DNA of 64,000 nucleotides from contig NC_088914.1 in assembly GCF_963576675.1 (NCBI RefSeq), positions 17,587,001-17,651,000 of the forward strand. The letters run 5' to 3'. This DNA comes from Euphorbia lathyris (lineage: Eukaryota > Streptophyta > Magnoliopsida > Malpighiales > Euphorbiaceae). A program made the position numbers and the translations under genes. The notes below the pieces were generated by a model. The model saw only the letters and a program-made list of their open reading frames with translations, ran no database searches and had not been told where the DNA came from. Shown one piece after another: positions 60,607 through 64,000 of this stretch. Every line of letters begins with the position of its first letter. The first letter of the stretch is position 1.

Positions 60607-62255
60607 TCATGTACATTTTATATTCATATTTATAAATTGTTTTTTTATAGATAAAGTCTAAATTTTTTCATATTATTTTTATATAAGCGAATATTTGTTT
60701 TTAATGTATGAAATCTTTAAAATTATACTTAATGATACTAAGTAAGGTCAATTTTATTCTTATATAATCAAAACTTCGAATGAACTGATCTGATTGTAAT
60801 TACATCAACTATATTTAAAATATTTAATATATCATAGTTACAAATAACCAATCAAAATATCAATAATAAGTTTGTCACGCTCAAATATAGTTAATGAAAA
60901 ACATTGTTTAAAGTATCTAAAATGTTTATTGTATTATTGACACTTTTACAAATAACATGTTCAAAATTTACAAAACTTTAATCTATAAATTTATTAAAAA
61001 ATTGATGTAACAATCAAATAACGAGTCAAATAATTATCAAATTAATCTGTCCAAATTTTTATTTAAATAAAAATAAAATTGATATTGTTTAAAAATATTA
61101 TAAATAAATTTTTATCATTTCGTATATTTGTGATAAACGAATTTAAAATTTATTATTCTAACTTTTCAAAAATATAAAAATGAAAGAAAACTTGAGGAAA
61201 TTACATTGAACGTCATGTATCTGCATAATTTTACAATTAAAGAAATGCTTTTTTTGTCTTTTATCAATTAAATAACTTCTTTTAATCCTATTATCAAAAC
61301 TGAACCATTTTATATTGCTTTTGTCAAATTCAATTGCGAAAATTACTATTAAATAATCAACTAATTCTTAAATATCTGTTTCTACTCCTTCTTTTCTTTT
61401 CTTTTCTGGTTCTCCTTCTTCTTTCCAATTTCGACTTTCCGGTGCCATTCTTTTAGAGTTTTCTTCAGTTCTCGTGCTTCTCTATTTCTTGCCAATTTCT
61501 TCATTTTATGATTTTCAATTTAATTTTCATTATTGTTCCCAAAAAAAATATTCTAATTCATATTCATGTATCTGTATGAGCCACATTTAAATCTATTTTC
61601 TAAACATAAAACAATTGTTTTCCCAAACAAATTAAGTAATAATATTATTATGGTGGGTAAACTATTGTGAAAGCAAAACAACACTTTGAAAGAATTAGTC
61701 TGGAGAATCAGAGACTTCTTATGAAAAGAGTGAACCAATTCAGATTAGGGAAAAAAAACAGTTTCGATACTTTGTTGGGAACCATTTCATGCTAAAATAT
61801 GTTTAAAATTATTAAAAATTGACATAGATAGAATATTTTTTCAAGTATGAGAAACTTGTAATAAGTTAAGCCATTCTTGAATTTTTTGTAACTAACCCAA
61901 AAAACTTTGGCCCAATCCGTGGGCTTTAGAATGAAGAAAACCGAGAGCGTTTTTGTGGGCTTCCTAGAGTAACAATACTATACAAGTGAGATCTATTGGG
62001 CCTTTTGTTTTGTCTAGAAGCTCGAGACACTTGAAGCGTTAGCTTTTCCAGGCCTTCAAGTGGAGCAAAAGTCATATTTTAGTCCTTGTACTTTTTATAT
62101 TTTTTCCAGCAAGCTCTTATGTTTTAATTTGGTAATAGTTAGATTATGTACTTGTAATTTTCAGATTATCTAATATTTGACTAATAAATCTGTCAAATAA
62201 CTAGTTTGGTATTTTTGTAGCAAACATAACATGTTTGTGTAGAAAAGTGTTGCAG
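60607..62255. other. No gene recognised
   Basis: Very AT-rich DNA. A CT-rich run lies at 61385-61430. No coding or repeat structure supported. Confidence 0.45.
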
Positions 62256-62534
62256 GAAACATTTAATACAAAATTCACTTCGAAGACGATCTCCGCTATC
62301 GATAGATCCGGATTCCACCCTTCATACTAGTATTGGACGGAGGCCCTTAAAGTGCTCCCAAATAATGTGCATAAAAGGTTGTCATTTGTGCCAGCTACGT
62401 CCAACATGACCCAATAGATTCGGACATGTGAGGTGAGATCGTCCTCTCTTTTGTGATGTAGTAGATAGGACTATCTAAACTTCCTATCCACAGGGTAGGG
62501 CGTGATTCTTTTAGAGAAGGGCGATATTTCCATG
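62256..62534 (-). pseudogene. Ty3/gypsy gag fragment, minus strand
   Basis: Minus reading EISPFSKRITPYPVDRKFR, then (after a stop) HVRIYWVMLDVAGTNDNLLC, TLFGSTLRASVQY, stop in place of the usual Trp, YEGWNPDLSIAEIVFEVNF. This matches the retrotransposon gag core pattern (SPFS..I..P..FR, then M.L.GT.D...C..F..TL..A..W). Two in-frame stops, no pol. The remainder of the element is not visible. Confidence 0.65.
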
Positions 62535-63039
62535 TCGATAATTGACTGCTAGGTATGACCGTCGTGTTGCCCCAATCCTTCCTTCAACTTCTTCATAAAG
62601 TCATTACCAAATTCGGGAGCATCCATCTAAGTATTATCATTACTTGGGAAGGAGGAAGAGGAAGAGTAGCCGACTATGCTTTTGTGTCCTTGCGAGGAGT
62701 GTCCACAAGTGTGGGAACAAGCATGATGACATCCAGGCCGGATCTATAGACCCATCATACCATGTGTAGGCAAAGAGATACACATGTTAGCAGGTTGGGT
62801 TACATTTCGCTAATTAGTTTTGCAGAATGAGTATTTTGTTGGAAAAATAACATCACTCCCCTGATTCTCAACTGGTGAGTCAGTTGGAAATAGATCTTTA
62901 ATCAACTCAGATGATATTTTAATTGCTCATTGTTCAAGAAAAATGTTGCTTGAACTGTCTAGATCCTGTCTAGACACTCGAATTCAAAAATCCGTTCTGA
63001 TTAATCTCTTTAGGTGTTTTTTGGTCTAGGCGCCTTATT
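62535..63039. other. Probable gypsy leader region, unassigned
   Basis: Lies upstream (minus sense) of the gag fragment, so it may be the same element's leader. No LTR or primer site could be read. Confidence 0.3.
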
Positions 63040-63379
63040 GGCGGTAAGGCTGTCAAATGGGTCACAACACGATAACACGATTCGCGTAACACGAAAATTA
63101 AATGAATTAGGTTTGAGATAAATGGGTTTGGGTCATAAATGGGTCGACACGTCTAACCCGTAAAATAAACGGGTCGGGTCGCGGGTTGACTCGCGAATTC
63201 GTTGTAACCCGTATAATTTAGACGAGTCTATGGGTCGTGTCAACCTAACCCGTGAACCCATCTAATCCGACCCATATAACCCATGTAACTCATATATCAT
63301 GTAAATATAAAAAAGTTTTATAGATATTAAAGTAATTTTAATTTTAATTTTTATTCTATATATATATATATATATAGGT
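63040..63379. repeat. GGGTC/GACCC-rich fold-back repeat with (TA)n
   Basis: Dense GGGTC, AACCCGT and CGGGTT words in both orientations (63055-63290), including CGGGTCGGGTCGCGGGTT. This is typical of plant hAT-type or palindromic non-autonomous repeats. A (TA)n lies at 63357-63376. Termini not resolved. Confidence 0.5.
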
Positions 63380-63792
63380 TGTTTTCAATGGTGAGCACTA
63401 AATTATCTCCATGGATGATGAGTGTTTAATATCCATTAGATCCAATGATTTAAATTTAAATTTATTATTTAATATTATAAAATAGCTACCTGATCACGTG
63501 TCAGTCGCCTATCATTTAATTAAATAATTAAAAAGGGCAATTAATAAAAGATTGATACAAATTTCAAGAACAGTTATTTCTCTCTCCCTCGTTTCTATTT
63601 TTACTTTTTTCTATTTCTCTCTCTCTTTAGTTATTATATCCATTTCTCTTTCTCTTGTTATCTACTTCTTCTTTTTTTTTCCTTTGCATGGAGCTGGACG
63701 GAAGAATAATTAATTGCAATTTGGAAGTGTAGATCTTAAGTGAGTGGAAATTTATATTAAGTACCAGAATAATCTACATAATTAAAACGCCG
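63380..63792. other. No gene recognised
   Basis: AT-rich and CT-rich sequence, no supported feature. Confidence 0.4.
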
Positions 63793-64000
63793 GAATCGCA
63801 GTCGGGCGTATGAACATCACGCCCGCACTATAGGTCGGACGTATGAACATCACGCCCGACCTATGGTGAGGGCGTATGAATATCACGTCCGACCTATGGT
63901 GCGGGCGTGATAGCCTCACGTCCGAACCACAGGTCGGGCGTGATATTCATACGCCGGAACCGTAGGTCAGGCGTGATGTTCATACGCCTGACTGCGATTC
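63793..64000. repeat. Six-unit tandem array folded as one long palindrome
   Basis: The outer arms GAATCGCAGTC (63793-63803) and GACTGCGATTC (63990-64000) are exact complements, with the symmetry centre near 63896. Six ~25-bp units spaced 32-34 bp start at about 63801, 63834, 63868, 63901, 63933 and 63966. The first three read (G)GGCGTATGAACATCACGCCC-like; the last three read the reverse complement. Each unit is itself nearly palindromic (GGGCGT...ACGCCC). The array runs to the last base of the window and may continue. Confidence 0.88.

Noticed and set aside
63793..64000. CRISPR-like array (regular ~33-bp spacing)
   Set aside because: Units switch to reverse complement half way, spacers are 7-9 bp and similar, and the context is a plant nuclear genome.

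Overview
The window is nuclear DNA of a eudicot plant. It is AT-rich, carries two plant-specific host genes, and is otherwise almost entirely transposable-element debris typical of plant chromosome arms: L1-type LINEs, Ty1/copia and Ty3/gypsy LTR elements, TRIMs and MITEs. The species cannot be read from the sequence. I found no rRNA, tRNA, CRISPR or organellar genes. All family names below come from reading translations and motifs, not from database searches.

Host genes. (1) At 23197-23511 (minus) an intact, intronless 104-aa cyclin-dependent-kinase inhibitor of the SIAMESE-RELATED family, closest to SMR6. (2) At 54679-58468 (minus) a complete 13-exon gene for a 481-aa peroxisomal glutamate:glyoxylate aminotransferase (photorespiration) ending in Ser-Arg-Met. 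Every exon phase closes, so this gene looks functional.

Layout. 1-3810: 3' two thirds of a decayed LINE, then a perfect 30-bp hairpin. 4036-4528: orphan LINE RNase H domain. 4616-5100: two small TRIMs tail to tail. 5495-9942: a gutted Ty3/gypsy element with both LTRs; its 5' LTR holds another TRIM, its interior holds a decayed antisense ORF and a nested solo LTR with a perfect 5-bp target duplication. 10529-11690: minus-strand LINE 3' fragment. 12978-13968: a Tourist-like MITE containing a second one. 14958-19050: a nearly full LINE ORF2 in one frame, broken by five nonsense codons. 20851-21890: small copia-type LTR derivative. 25237-29053: LINE, copia and gypsy fragments.

29054-42832 holds a SIRE-like copia element: LTR, gag and pol on plus, then RNase H, a third ORF with its own TATA box, and the second LTR on minus. 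The halves break at the same pol codon. Reversing 34819-42832 restores both the pol frame and a gypsy gag frame at the far end, so this is an 8.0-kb inversion.

42833-43830: gypsy 5' region (minus). 44610-45650: MITE cluster. 46386-52620: a minus-strand LINE split by a 3-kb insert flanked by 675-bp direct duplications, and separately by a hAT-like MITE. 53809-54040: fourth TRIM. 59300-63790: mostly unassigned AT-rich DNA with a gypsy gag remnant. 63793-64000: a six-unit tandem array folded into one long palindrome at the very end of the window.
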